The notes beneath the pieces are model-generated. The model saw only the letters and a program-made list of their open reading frames with translations, ran no database searches and was not told the origin of the DNA. 64,000 nucleotides of DNA from Pseudobdellovibrionaceae bacterium (GTDB lineage Bacteria > Bdellovibrionota > Bdellovibrionia > Bdellovibrionales > Bdellovibrionaceae), in assembly GCA_019637955.1 (NCBI GenBank), contig JAHBUS010000011.1, forward strand, positions 38,573 to 102,572, given 5' to 3'. The translations under genes were made by a program, and so were the position numbers. Below, piece by piece: positions 53,822 to 62,967 of this stretch (position 1 is its first letter; each line of letters opens with the position of its first letter).

Positions 53822-54874
53822 GTGTTTTTCAGTTCGAAGAAAGTGGTTGGACTCGACATTGGATCGAGTTCAATCAAAATGGCAGAGCTCGAAGTTAGTC
53901 GCCAAGGAGCGAAGCTTCTTTCTTTTGGTATCGTTCCGACTCCCGCCAATGCGATGAACTACGGCGACGTTCAAGACGTTGACGGACTTTCCATGGCCGT
54001 TCGTCAAGTGATCTCCGATTACAAAATCAAGCGCAAGCACGCCGCCGTCGGTCTCGCCGGGACGGCCGCGATCGTGAAAAAGATCACCATCCCGCGCATC
54101 GACAAAAAACTCCTCAAAGACCAAGTGCGCTGGGAGGCCGAGCAGTACATTCCTTTCGATGTGAATTCGATTTCTCTCGATTACCACTTGATCGAGAGCT
54201 CGGGCGCGCCCGACATGATGGATCTTCTTCTGATCGCGTCTCAGAACGACGTCGTGACCGCTTACGCGAGCGTCGTGCAGATGGCCGGTTTGCAAATGGG
54301 CATCCTCGACGTCGCGGGTTTCGCGCTCGCGAATGTTTTCGAATTCAATTACGGCAAACTCCCCGGACAGACGATCGGGATTCTCAATATCGGCGCGACC
54401 ACCACCAACTTCGTCGTCGTTCATGACGGCGACGTCGTGTTCAGCCGTGACATCAACGTCGGCGGCCAAAACTACACTTACGAAATTCACAAGGAGTTGG
54501 GGGTTTCGATCCCCGAAGCCGAGACGCTCAAGCTCAGCGCCGTCCGCGGTGAAGGCGTTCCGGATGAAGTGCACAGCATCCTCAGCTCGATGAACGAGAC
54601 GGTGAAAGAGGAAGTTCGCAACAACTTCGATTACTTCGCGGGCTCGGCTTCGAACTTGAGCCTTGCTCAGTGTTTCTTTACCGGCGGCGCTTCGAGCACG
54701 CCCGGCTTGGTGGAGGCGATCTCGCAGGCCACCAGCGTGCGCATGGAGCCCATGAATCCTCTGATGCGCATCACGCCCTCCGGAAAGGGCATCTCGCCCG
54801 CGTTTCTGGATCAAACGAGTTCCTACGCCTCAGTGGTTTTGGGATTGGCTTTGCGCAAAGCGGGTGACTCGTGA
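53822..54874 (+). CDS. pilM: Type IV pilus assembly protein PilM
   Basis: PilM is an actin-like ATP-binding protein that recruits PilN to the inner-membrane alignment complex. The 350-aa protein has the family opening KVVGLDIGSSSIKMAELE, an ATPase-fold LNIGATTTNFVVVHDGDVVFSRDI and ending FTGGASSTPGLVEAI. The start is GTG, and the stop overlaps pilN (GTGA). It is the first gene of a complete pilMNOPQ set. Confidence 0.96.
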   Translation: MFFSSKKVVGLDIGSSSIKMAELEVSRQGAKLLSFGIVPTPANAMNYGDVQDVDGLSMAVRQVISDYKIKRKHAAVGLAGTAAIVKKITIPRIDKKLLKDQVRWEAEQYIPFDVNSISLDYHLIESSGAPDMMDLLLIASQNDVVTAYASVVQMAGLQMGILDVAGFALANVFEFNYGKLPGQTIGILNIGATTTNFVVVHDGDVVFSRDINVGGQNYTYEIHKELGVSIPEAETLKLSAVRGEGVPDEVHSILSSMNETVKEEVRNNFDYFAGSASNLSLAQCFFTGGASSTPGLVEAISQATSVRMEPMNPLMRITPSGKGISPAFLDQTSSYASVVLGLALRKAGDS

Positions 54875-55485
54875 TCAAGATCAACCTCGCAGGCGCGGCC
54901 GCTGGCAAAGTCTCTTCGGCGAGCAGCGTCTCGTCGATGGATTCCGGCGGGATCGATTCGGGCGACATGGCCGCGATTCGCAGCCAGGCCATCAAAAATC
55001 TCGTTTTCATTTTGGTCGGCCCCATTGCCTTTTTGCTTTACGAGCAAGTCTCGCTTCCCGACATGGTGGCGCGATCCGCGGCCAAGTCCAATGAGCTGGC
55101 GGCCCTGTCTGATAAAAACAATCGGGCCCGCGAGGCCGTCGAGCAGACCAAACGTTTTCGCAAGGAGCAGGAGCTTTTGCAGGCCCAGATCGAATCGATC
55201 GAAGGTTTGAAAAAGGACCGGTTGCGTGAAGTGAAGGTTTTGGATTTTATCCAGAAGGATATGCCCGAACGGCTCTGGCTGACCATGATGGACCTCAACG
55301 ACGGAAAACTGAAGATTGAGGGGATGGCGACCAACGATGCCGAGCTCACGGCGTTCATGGACGCCTTGTCGCGCAGTGCTTATTTGCGCGAGGTGAGCTT
55401 GATCCGTTCGTCCGACTATAGTTCCAAAGAAATGGGACAGCTGAAACGTTTTGAAATTTCTTGTTTGATGGAGAAGGCCCCTTAA
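54871..55485 (+). CDS. pilN: Type IV pilus inner-membrane protein PilN
   Basis: A 204-aa bitopic protein. The short cytoplasmic segment contains the PilM-binding INLAGAA motif at its start (equivalent to the INLLP motif). One helix (about 44-62), a coiled-coil stretch (AREAVEQTKRFRKEQELLQAQIE) and a periplasmic ferredoxin-like domain follow. The start is GTG, overlapping pilM. The TAATG junction couples it to pilO. Confidence 0.93.
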   Translation: MIKINLAGAAAGKVSSASSVSSMDSGGIDSGDMAAIRSQAIKNLVFILVGPIAFLLYEQVSLPDMVARSAAKSNELAALSDKNNRAREAVEQTKRFRKEQELLQAQIESIEGLKKDRLREVKVLDFIQKDMPERLWLTMMDLNDGKLKIEGMATNDAELTAFMDALSRSAYLREVSLIRSSDYSSKEMGQLKRFEISCLMEKAP

Positions 55486-56066
55486 TGAACAACTTTTTGA
55501 TGCGCATGGCTTCCATGACCACCCGAAAAGCGATGTTTTTTGGGCTGATCGCAACTGGGCTCTGGTACACGCTCATGTTCAATGACGGATCCGAGTTGCA
55601 AGCCCGTATTCAGCGCATCGAACAAGATTTGCAAACGGAACGCGCCAAAGAGCGCGAGTCGGATGCCGCCTTGAAAGAGATCGCCGCCGTTCAAGCGTCG
55701 CTGGGCAACTTGTCCGATCAGTTCAGAACCGTTTCGGCTCAGCTTCCCACGGACATTCAGATGGCCGAGATCATTCGCACCGTCGACAAAGTTTCGCAGG
55801 CCACCGGCCTGACGGTGAAGGGTAAAGAACCGCGCACGTCCATCAAGCAGGACATGATCGAAATTTTGCCTTTGCGAGTCTCGGCCGAGGGGACCTTCGC
55901 GGAGATCACGAGTTTTTTCTATTACCTTTCGACGATCGAACGGATCGTCCGGATCAAGAGCTTCAAGATGAACGCGCCGGTTGAATTCCGCCGCAATCAA
56001 CGCCTGAGTCTGGACGCCGATGTGGTGAGCTACAAGTTCGTGCCTCCGGAGGGATCTAAGCGATGA
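55485..56066 (+). CDS. pilO: Type IV pilus inner-membrane protein PilO
   Basis: A 193-aa bitopic protein with a helix near residues 16-34, a coiled-coil (LQARIQRIEQDLQTERAKERESDAALKEIAAVQ) and a periplasmic PilO domain (LPTDIQMAEIIRTVDKVSQATGL; SFFYYLSTIERIVRIKSF). It dimerises with PilN to align the pilus platform. The ATG shares its A with the pilN stop, and the end overlaps pilP (ATGA). Confidence 0.93.
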   Translation: MNNFLMRMASMTTRKAMFFGLIATGLWYTLMFNDGSELQARIQRIEQDLQTERAKERESDAALKEIAAVQASLGNLSDQFRTVSAQLPTDIQMAEIIRTVDKVSQATGLTVKGKEPRTSIKQDMIEILPLRVSAEGTFAEITSFFYYLSTIERIVRIKSFKMNAPVEFRRNQRLSLDADVVSYKFVPPEGSKR

Positions 56067-56860
56067 AAAATCTGCGATGGACCTTGGCCGCGGGCGTTGT
56101 TGTTCTCTTGAGCGTGATCACCGCGCTGTTCTTGGCGACCGGAACGGTGACCCGTCTTCGCGCGCAGGCGCCCGGCATGGATTTGCCGCCACCGACAAAC
56201 GAGCTTCCGCCGCCGGCTTCGGAGTTTCCGCCGCCCGCGAATGAGCTGCCCCCACCCCAAGCGGTGCCGGCGCAGGCTCAGCCGGCCGTGCCGCCGGCGC
56301 CGAATCCCGATTTACCGCCTCCTCCTTCAAATGAACTGCCTCCGCCCTCTTCGGAGTTCCCGGCTGGGCAGTTGTCGATTGAGGGCGCCCCCGCGTTGGC
56401 GCCGCCCGCGCTTGACGCGTCTGCGGATCCGGGTTTGAGGACCTCGAATCCCGAAGGTTTTTTCTACGACCCTTCGGGCCGTCGGGATCCCTTCATGCCT
56501 CCTCGGTCCTTTCAGTTTGCTCCCACCGAAGCGGGCACTGGTTACACCGGGCGCCCCGCGACCGAACCCCACTTGGGCCAAGGTCCTGGGGACGCAGCGG
56601 ATTTGATGGTCAATCAGGACCCGCTGCTTTCATACTATGTGAAGGATTTTAAACTGATCGGTGTCCTGTGGGATGTGAATGATCCCAAGGCGATGGTGCG
56701 GGGCCCGAACAACGGCGTTTACACCATCCGCATGAAAATGAAGATGGGCCGAGAGAGCGCCGTGGTCGCCGCGATTCGTGAACGCGAAATCGTGCTCGTC
56801 CAGCCCGATGACAAGGGTGACTATAGTAAGGGTGAAACTCTCAGCATCCGCATGAAGTGA
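56063..56860 (+). CDS. pilP: Type IV pilus protein PilP with long Pro-rich spacer
   Basis: PilP links PilNO to the PilQ secretin. The 265-aa protein has an N-terminal signal or anchor (about 7-33). Unlike classical PilP it has no lipobox cysteine. A long repeat-like Pro-rich region (units such as NELPPPASEFPPP) covers about residues 35-130, and the beta-sandwich PilP domain (SGRRDPFMPP... KDFKLIGVLWDV) follows. The spacer would let it reach across a wide periplasm. pilQ starts 53 bases after. Confidence 0.92.
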   Translation: MKNLRWTLAAGVVVLLSVITALFLATGTVTRLRAQAPGMDLPPPTNELPPPASEFPPPANELPPPQAVPAQAQPAVPPAPNPDLPPPPSNELPPPSSEFPAGQLSIEGAPALAPPALDASADPGLRTSNPEGFFYDPSGRRDPFMPPRSFQFAPTEAGTGYTGRPATEPHLGQGPGDAADLMVNQDPLLSYYVKDFKLIGVLWDVNDPKAMVRGPNNGVYTIRMKMKMGRESAVVAAIREREIVLVQPDDKGDYSKGETLSIRMK

Positions 56861-56913
56861 TAAGTTGGAATCGCCCTTGAATGGGGCGCCAAGGATTCAG
56901 AAGGAGTCCCGGT

Positions 56914-59142
56914 ATGAAGAATGGAATCTTACGCCTGCTACTCGCAGCCATCCTGACAGCCACGATGGCTTGCTCGACTTCGCCCACGTCCGATGACGGC
57001 GGCGGTGATTTGGGTGGCGATGCCGCGACTTCGGCGGGCTCTTCTGACGAATTTGCCGAGTTCGACGCCCCGGCGGCGGGCGGCGAGGCCTCGAATCCTG
57101 AAGCCAGCATCGAGAACGAACTGGCCGGTGGCGATGCCCCCTCGGGCGTGGACGACACGCAAGCGGCGGTCGAAAAACCCGCAGGCGGCGATGAGTTCTC
57201 GGAATTCGATGCGCCCCCGGCACCCGAAACTCCCGCTCCCGCGGATCAGAGTTTCGCCGAGGCCCCCCCCGCCGTGGATCCGGGCCCGCAAATCGACACG
57301 CCTCCTCCGGCCAGCGAGCCGATGCCTGAGCCCGAGCCCATGGCCGAAGCGCCGGCTCCCGAGCCCATGCCTGAAGTGGCCACCGAGCCTCCACCCGTTG
57401 AAGAACCCGTTCAGCAGGTGTCTTCGGGAAGCGACTCCGGTCCCGTCGTGAACATCACCAATATTCAGTACCGCGCCAACGACAACGGCGGCACCGTCGT
57501 GATCGAAGGCTCGGGACCGCTCTCGTTCCAGCCCCGCATGAACGCCGAAACCAACCAGTTCATCGTCGAAGTGCCGAATTCGCGTTTGCCCCGCAAATTG
57601 AAGCGCCCCTTCAACACGCGTGATTTCGCGGGCACCATCGGGTCGATCGATGCGTACCAAGGCAAAGGCTCCAACACCGCCCGCATCGTGGTGCAGCTGC
57701 GCCCGGGCGCGGCCGAGCCGGTCGTGCAGGCCGAAGGCAATTCGCTCTTCGTGGTGGCGCAGCCTCCGGGCGCGTCCCAAATCGATACGGCGGACAGCTC
57801 AAAACCGGTTGAAACCTTGCCCTCGAAGCTGATGGCATCCGAAAATATAGAGGAGTTCCTCGCGGGCAATCAGTCTTTCTATGGAAAGCGCCTGTCGATC
57901 GAGACGGACGATGCCGAGATCCGCGACGTGTTCCGTTTGATCAGCGAAGAGTCGAACGTGAACATGATCATTGCCGACGAGGTGAGAGGAAAAGTGAGCC
58001 TCAAGCTGAAAAACGTGCCCTGGGATCAAGCCCTGGTCATGATCATGAAGGCCAAAAAGCTGGGTTACACCCGCGCGGGCAACGTTTTGCGAATCGCGCC
58101 GTTGGCCGATATCAAAAACGAAGAAGAAGACGCCCTCAAGTACAAGGCGGCGAAACAAGCCAACGCGGTTTTCAAAGTTAAAACCATCCAGGTCAATTAC
58201 GCGAAAGTCGAAGATCTCGAGCGTCAGTTGAAGCCTCTGCTCAGCGCGAAAGGTTCGGTCATCGCTGACGCCCGCACCTCTTCACTGGTTGTCACCGATA
58301 TCGACGAGAACATGTCGCGCGCCGAGAAGCTGGTTCGCGCCCTCGATGTGCCCCCTCAGCAGGTCATGATCGAAGGCAAAGTGGTCGAAGCGAGCGAAGA
58401 GTTCGAGCGCAGCATCGGCGTGAACTGGAACGCATCGGGACGTCAAACCCAAATCGGCCTGACCGGTGCGGGCGGGCAGAAGATGCGTCTGTCGAACCGT
58501 TTCGGCATCACGCCGAGCCTGCCGAACAGCACCACCTTCGGTCTGAATTTCTCGCTCGGCACTTTGGACATCTTGGGTGATTTGAATGCGTCTTTGAGTC
58601 TGTTCGAACGCCAGGGCCTCGTGAAAGTCGTGTCTTCGCCCCGCGTGGTGACCTTGCACAACGAAGTCGCCGAGATCAATCAGACGCAAGAGCTGCCTTT
58701 GATCACCGCGACCGTGGCGCCCAATGGAACCACCACGCCCATCGTGAACTTCAAGCCCGTGAAGCTGCGCCTGCAGGTCACGCCGCAAGTGACCAACGAT
58801 GGCGCCGTCGTGATGGCGGTCGACGTCGCTCGTGAAATTCCGGGTGCGGTCGTGGATCAAGTGACCAAGGCCTTCCCGGTCAACTCGCGCACGGCCAAAA
58901 CCAAAGTGATCGTCAAAAACAGTCAGACCGCCGTCATCGGCGGCATCTACCAGAACGACACCACCATCGGTGAACAGCGCGTGCCCGGATTGGGAACTCT
59001 GCCGGTCATCGGCTGGCTGTTCAAGAGCCGCAACACGGTGAAGAACCGCACCGAGCTCTTGATCTTCATCACGCCGCGAATCCTCGGTCAGTTCGAGGGC
59101 GCGCCGTCATCATCGCCCGCCGGCGATGGACTGGAGCTGTAA
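56914..59142 (+). CDS. pilQ: Type IV pilus secretin PilQ
   Basis: PilQ forms the outer-membrane channel for pili. The 742-aa lipoprotein (lipobox TMAC) has an acidic Pro/Ala-rich region with the duplicated motif EF(A/S)EFDAP, one AMIN domain (about 170-290), STN/secretin N0 (RLSIETDDAEIRDVFRLISEESNVNMII), an N1 KH-like domain and the secretin domain with VPGLGTLPVIGWLFKS and a C-terminal LLIFITPRIL. ATG at 56914 has a strong aaggag; an ATG 33 bases upstream is rejected. Confidence 0.96.
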   Translation: MKNGILRLLLAAILTATMACSTSPTSDDGGGDLGGDAATSAGSSDEFAEFDAPAAGGEASNPEASIENELAGGDAPSGVDDTQAAVEKPAGGDEFSEFDAPPAPETPAPADQSFAEAPPAVDPGPQIDTPPPASEPMPEPEPMAEAPAPEPMPEVATEPPPVEEPVQQVSSGSDSGPVVNITNIQYRANDNGGTVVIEGSGPLSFQPRMNAETNQFIVEVPNSRLPRKLKRPFNTRDFAGTIGSIDAYQGKGSNTARIVVQLRPGAAEPVVQAEGNSLFVVAQPPGASQIDTADSSKPVETLPSKLMASENIEEFLAGNQSFYGKRLSIETDDAEIRDVFRLISEESNVNMIIADEVRGKVSLKLKNVPWDQALVMIMKAKKLGYTRAGNVLRIAPLADIKNEEEDALKYKAAKQANAVFKVKTIQVNYAKVEDLERQLKPLLSAKGSVIADARTSSLVVTDIDENMSRAEKLVRALDVPPQQVMIEGKVVEASEEFERSIGVNWNASGRQTQIGLTGAGGQKMRLSNRFGITPSLPNSTTFGLNFSLGTLDILGDLNASLSLFERQGLVKVVSSPRVVTLHNEVAEINQTQELPLITATVAPNGTTTPIVNFKPVKLRLQVTPQVTNDGAVVMAVDVAREIPGAVVDQVTKAFPVNSRTAKTKVIVKNSQTAVIGGIYQNDTTIGEQRVPGLGTLPVIGWLFKSRNTVKNRTELLIFITPRILGQFEGAPSSSPAGDGLEL

Positions 59143-59143
59143 G

Positions 59144-59707
59144 ATGAAAATCGGAACCAAGACGCTCGCGTTGATGCTCGCGCTCACGTCGGCCCTCTCA
59201 ATGGGCTGCCAGGGCGGCGGCTCCGAAGACCTCGAAGTCAAAACCCGCGGTTCCGAATTCATCCTCATCGACGGCACCGGTAAAAGCTGCAAGCAACTTG
59301 TCGTAGATCAAAGTGCGGCCGATGATGTACCTGCCATCAAAATGGTCATTGGCCAGGTTTTTATGAACTGGAAAGGCAAGTCTCCCTTGCAGCTCGAATA
59401 CATGCGCATCCGCCTTCAAGGGAGCGGTCTCTCTGGTGGCGTCTTCTCCAAAACCTTTGCAGGCGAAGAGTTGTCGTACATGTTTATTGGTGCCGCAGGA
59501 ACGGTAACTTATCCTGCAAATGTCGGAGAAATCACCTCGGAAAGCACCTGCGCGGTGATGGTCGGTGGTCTCTCGATGACCGACAAAACCAAAGATGCCT
59601 ACGGCCAGGGTTCTGTTCTGATCTATGCCACAACCCTCGATGGCGACACGATTGTCCCGGTCCAAACCGAAACCTACTTCTCCTGGCGCTTCGACGGCAT
59701 TCGATAG
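59144..59707 (+). CDS. Putative lipoprotein encoded after pilQ
   Basis: A 187-aa protein with signal MKIGTKTLALMLALTSALSMGC (lipobox SMGC) and a mature domain with no recognised family. Many beta-strand-like stretches (KMVIGQVFMNWKGKSPLQLEYMRIRLQGSG) and two cysteines suggest a small beta-sandwich. It begins two bases after pilQ with ggag upstream, so it is probably part of the pil operon. It could be a pilotin for PilQ, but pilotins are usually helical, so this is weak. Confidence 0.75.
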   Translation: MKIGTKTLALMLALTSALSMGCQGGGSEDLEVKTRGSEFILIDGTGKSCKQLVVDQSAADDVPAIKMVIGQVFMNWKGKSPLQLEYMRIRLQGSGLSGGVFSKTFAGEELSYMFIGAAGTVTYPANVGEITSESTCAVMVGGLSMTDKTKDAYGQGSVLIYATTLDGDTIVPVQTETYFSWRFDGIR

Positions 59708-59739
59708 ATCTCAAATTGTGTGCATATCTATTAGTTAAG

Positions 59740-59769
59740 AAGGAGGAAGGGCCGTAGCTCCTCCTCCTT
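59740..59769. terminator. Bidirectional terminator-like hairpin
   Basis: An 8-bp stem aaggagga/tcctcctt lies between the convergent pil-operon lipoprotein and the small secreted protein gene. The loop is gc-rich and there is no long T-run, so strength is uncertain. The left arm also resembles a Shine-Dalgarno sequence but no gene follows it. Confidence 0.45.
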
Positions 59770-59796
59770 AGGTTGCGTCTGAAATAAAGCGTCCAG

Positions 59797-60081
59797 TCAG
59801 GGCAACTTGTAGCACCAGGGAGAACCTAGCCCTGCGCCTTGTGAAGGAATTCCATTAACGTAGTAGCATACGATTCCATAATCATTGTCGACGATCCGGA
59901 TAAGTGCAGAATGGGTCCCTGCGTTCCCTCCCAACGATGGGTTCATATTTGACGCGGTTCCATTAGGGGTAACTGTCGTTATCGCCTTAGCGCTCATATC
60001 GGTTGAGGTTCCAAAGTGTTGTGCGAGCCCAATTGTGCTTACCATTGTGCCGATAACTATCAAAAGCAGAGTCTTCTTCAT
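59797..60081 (-). CDS. Small secreted protein of unknown function
   Basis: A 94-aa protein with signal peptide MKKTLLLIVIGTMVSTIGLAQ and a 73-residue mature part. That part is rich in Thr/Ser/Gly/Asn with two cysteines (CYYVNG, WCYKLP) that could form a disulfide. A good ribosome-binding site (ggagag) precedes the ATG. It lies in an AT-richer gap than the rest of the window, which could indicate transfer or a variable region. No family recognised. Confidence 0.7.
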   Translation of the reverse strand: MKKTLLLIVIGTMVSTIGLAQHFGTSTDMSAKAITTVTPNGTASNMNPSLGGNAGTHSALIRIVDNDYGIVCYYVNGIPSQGAGLGSPWCYKLP

Positions 60082-60261
60082 TCTCTCTCCTGTTTATGCC
60101 TAAGCGAAATTGCCAAGACAGCAAGATCATCCTAATAAAAAAAACCGACATCAATATAAATTAAATATATTTATAAACTTAAATAGTTTTACTCTGAGAG
60201 AATAATGCGTCGCAATGTGCCTTGAGCCAATACACGCGGGTCTTGCTTGCACCCGTGGAAA

Positions 60262-60281
60262 ACCGGCACTAGTTTGCCGGT
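60262..60281 (+). promoter_or_regulatory. Hairpin directly before the rarA start
   Basis: accggca/tgccggt forms a 7-bp stem ending three bases before the rarA ATG, where a Shine-Dalgarno sequence would be expected and none is seen. It may limit or shape translation initiation. The AT-rich segment just upstream (60130-60180) could hold the promoter but no clear -35/-10 pair was found. Confidence 0.4.
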
Positions 60282-60283
60282 GA

Positions 60284-61594
60284 ATGGATCTGTTTTCGCA
60301 AAAACCCCTCGATGAACTTCCCGGAACGCCGCTGGCCGAGCGCCTGCGCCCCCGTGAATTCAGCGAATTCATGGGCCAAGAGGACATCCTCAAAAAGATC
60401 CAAGGCTTCATCAAGCAAGGTTACCTGCCCAATTTGATCCTGTGGGGCCCTCCCGGGTCCGGCAAAACCACGCTCGCCAAACTGATGGCCCGGCACTTCG
60501 ACGCCGAATTCATCGAGCTTCATGCCGTCGAGGCCGGCGCCAAGATCCTCAAAGAAGAGGGTGACAACGCCCGCAACCGCCGCCGCATCGAAAGCCGCCG
60601 CACGGTCATCTTTATCGACGAGATCCACCGCCTCAATAAGTCCCAGCAAGACGTTTTGCTCCCGTTCATCGAGCAGGGCGATTTCACGCTCGTCGGAGCC
60701 ACGACCGAAAATCCGGCGTACGAGCTCAACCGCGCCTTGATGAGCCGCTCGCGCCTGTTGGTCTTTAAGCAGCTCAGCGCCGAGAACCTCCAGGGGCTTC
60801 TCGAGAAGGCCGTCCAAAAAGAAGGCCTGACGCTCGATCAAGTTCTGGCTCCCGAAACGCCCGCGCTTCTTCTTGAATGGGCCGACGGCGATGCCCGCCG
60901 CCTGCTCACGGCCTTCGAAGAGGTTCTCTCGACCTATCTAGGTCAGGATGAGAAAAGGCCGCTCAGTTGGGAAGACATCGAGGCCGTCGTGGGTTCGCGG
61001 CCGCTCGCATACGATAAAAACTCCGATCAGCACTACGACGTGATCTCGGCCTTTATTAAGAGTGTCCGGGGAAGTGATGCCGATGCCGCCCTTTATTGGC
61101 TCGCGCGCATGGTGAAAGGCGGGGAGAGCCCCACCTTCATCGCCCGCCGCCTGGTGATTTTGGCTTCAGAAGATGTCGGCAATGCCGATCCTCGGGCCCT
61201 GCAGGTCGCGGTTTCGGCGGCTCAAGCGGTGGATCTCATCGGCTGGCCCGAGGGAGGCATCAATCTCGCGCAGGCAACGACTTATCTGGCGATGGCGCCC
61301 AAATCCAACCGCTCGTACATGGGTTACAATCGAGCTTTGGACTACGCCGAAAAGACGGGATCACTTCCGGTGCCGTTGCATCTGCGCTCCAGCAAAACCG
61401 AACTGATGAAATCCATCGGTTACGGCAAAGACTACGATTACCCTCACGATCACGCCAAAGCGTGGGTCGATCAATCCTATCTCCCTGAGGGCGCAAAACC
61501 GCCGCCCTTTTATGAGCCCATCAAAATCGGGTTCGAAAAGACCATGCTCGAATACGAAGCCTGGCGCAAATCCCAGAAGACCGACAAGACTTAG
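60284..61594 (+). CDS. rarA: Replication-associated recombination protein A (RarA/MgsA)
   Basis: A 436-aa AAA+ ATPase related to clamp loaders that acts at stalled replication forks. It shows the opening MDLFSQKPLDELPGTPLAERLRP, Walker A GPPGSGKTTLAK, Walker B TVIFIDEIHRLNKSQQDVLLPFIE, sensor-1 GATTENPAYELN and the family-specific C-terminal tetramer domain (QHYDVISAFIKSVRGSDADAALYWLARM, DYPHDHAKAWVDQSYLP). The length is normal. It is convergent with the cupin gene. Confidence 0.97.
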   Translation: MDLFSQKPLDELPGTPLAERLRPREFSEFMGQEDILKKIQGFIKQGYLPNLILWGPPGSGKTTLAKLMARHFDAEFIELHAVEAGAKILKEEGDNARNRRRIESRRTVIFIDEIHRLNKSQQDVLLPFIEQGDFTLVGATTENPAYELNRALMSRSRLLVFKQLSAENLQGLLEKAVQKEGLTLDQVLAPETPALLLEWADGDARRLLTAFEEVLSTYLGQDEKRPLSWEDIEAVVGSRPLAYDKNSDQHYDVISAFIKSVRGSDADAALYWLARMVKGGESPTFIARRLVILASEDVGNADPRALQVAVSAAQAVDLIGWPEGGINLAQATTYLAMAPKSNRSYMGYNRALDYAEKTGSLPVPLHLRSSKTELMKSIGYGKDYDYPHDHAKAWVDQSYLPEGAKPPPFYEPIKIGFEKTMLEYEAWRKSQKTDKT

Positions 61595-61609
61595 AATGTC
61601 TCGGAAACG

Positions 61610-61915
61610 TTAAAACATTTTCTGCGCGCAAAGGCAGATGCACGATTCGCCGCCCTGAACCGCGTACGAGTGGCGGGTGTTCGACGGAATTTCGACGCGG
61701 TCGCCGGGTCGCAAGAGGACTTGGTTGCCGGCCACGTTGGTGAGCAGCTCGCCACTCAAAACCACACGCACCTCCGCGAAGGGGTGGCGGTGATCCGGGA
61801 TCTTCATATCCGCCGCAAAGACCTCCTCGAACGGATCGAGCCCTTCCTGCGCGAGGATGAGCCGAATTTGATCGGCGGTGGGGGTCATTGAAGCTTGCCA
61901 GCGAGTCATGATCAT
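61610..61915 (-). CDS. Small cupin-domain protein
   Basis: A 101-aa single-domain cupin. HRHPFAEVRVVLSGEL supplies the two His and one Glu of metal motif 1, and PGDRVEIPSNTRHS supplies the His of motif 2. Substrate unknown; such proteins range from sugar isomerases to metal-dependent dioxygenases or ligand sensors. ATG at 61915 or at 61909 could be the start. It is convergent with rarA. Confidence 0.88.
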   Translation of the reverse strand: MIMTRWQASMTPTADQIRLILAQEGLDPFEEVFAADMKIPDHRHPFAEVRVVLSGELLTNVAGNQVLLRPGDRVEIPSNTRHSYAVQGGESCICLCAQKMF

Positions 61916-62128
61916 GAGGGCACCCTATCGTTAAGGGCCGCACTTGAAAAGCGATAACATCTCGTCCTGAGACAGTTTCAAACCTCTTCGCTCGAAGTGA
62001 GACACGCGTTGTCTCAAGGCAATTCACCCCTCCAAGAGGGAAGACCGGATTTTCATAACGTCGTTAAGTCCGCTGGCGCGATCGTCGATAGATCAGGTGT
62101 AACTAATCCCCTCATCGGGAGGAAAGCT

Positions 62129-62644
62129 TTGAGCGAGTCAGCCATGTCACACAAACCATCCCAGCTGCTTGAGGAAGTCCTGTCCTATGTGGATCATTCC
62201 GGAGGCCTGAGCTCCAACGTCACCGAAGACGGAATGATCTTCATTCAGCAGAACGTCGACGGAAAGACGTTCCGTTTCCATATGCAGGACCTCACCGAAG
62301 TCCTCCAGCGGACCGACGCCGATGGAAAAGGATTTATTCAAATCAACTTCACCAGTGGTCACAAGGTTTTGTTTACCGACACCCTCGTCGGTTTCAAGCC
62401 GCGCGAAGTGACGGGCCTCGATATGTCGAAGATCCCCAAGGTGGTCACGACTCCCGATCTCATTAGCGTCTTCGAGGCGATCGAAGAGTCGCTCTCGAGC
62501 GATCAGCAAGATCACGAGATCGAAATCCTCAAGAAGGTCTTCCAAGCGATCCTCACCGGAGGCGAGCAGGCCGGCTTCGATTTGTCGTTTGAGCGCCGTT
62601 GGCTGGGTCGACTGCTCCCCACAAAGTACCGCGCCACTGCTTAA
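62129..62644 (+). CDS. Protein of unknown function upstream of the rRNA operon
   Basis: A 171-aa soluble protein rich in acidic and hydrophobic residues with no recognised family. The TTG at 62129 has a near-perfect gggagga six bases upstream and is preferred. The ATG at 62144 lacks a site, and a long upstream extension is not supported. A 213-base leader precedes it, with a 6-bp hairpin gagaca/tgtctc (61999-62015) and no recognisable promoter. It is closed by a strong terminator, so it is a monocistronic unit. Confidence 0.8.
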   Translation: MSESAMSHKPSQLLEEVLSYVDHSGGLSSNVTEDGMIFIQQNVDGKTFRFHMQDLTEVLQRTDADGKGFIQINFTSGHKVLFTDTLVGFKPREVTGLDMSKIPKVVTTPDLISVFEAIEESLSSDQQDHEIEILKKVFQAILTGGEQAGFDLSFERRWLGRLLPTKYRATA

Positions 62645-62698
62645 TGGCTTGGCGCACCACGAAATAGATTTCGAATAACATAAGAATTCTAGACACTT

Positions 62699-62730
62699 AA
62701 GGAGAGGCTCAAACCTCTCCTTTTCTTTTT
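62699..62730 (+). terminator. Intrinsic terminator
   Basis: A 9-bp stem aaggagagg/cctctcctt with loop ctcaaa is followed by a T-rich tract. It insulates the unknown gene from the tRNA/rRNA region downstream. Confidence 0.9.
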
Positions 62731-62741
62731 CAGAAAAGCCA

Positions 62742-62770
62742 TTGACCCGGCCGAGGGAACGAGGCAAAAC
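62742..62770 (+). promoter_or_regulatory. Promoter candidate for the tRNA-Ala gene
   Basis: TTGACC (62742-62747), 17 bases and CAAAAC (62765-62770) end 12 bases before the tRNA. The -35 is good and the -10 poor, as often seen for stable-RNA promoters with GC-rich discriminators. Confidence 0.45.
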
Positions 62771-62782
62771 CTGGCTCGCTTC

Positions 62783-62858
<76 letters not shown>

Positions 62859-62885
62859 AAGCCACTTTTTTTAAATTTTGTTTCG

Positions 62886-62947
62886 CAAAAAAATGTGAAA
62901 AAAAATTTAAAAAAAGTGTTGACGGGGAAAAAGAGAACGAATAGAAC
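62886..62947 (+). promoter_or_regulatory. rRNA operon promoter with UP-like A-tracts
   Basis: TTGACG (62919-62924), an exact 17-base spacer and TAGAAC (62942-62947) are preceded by runs of A (62886-62917) resembling an UP element. The predicted start is about 215 bases before mature 16S. Confidence 0.75.
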
Positions 62948-62967
62948 TCTTACCTCGCTTCGAGATT

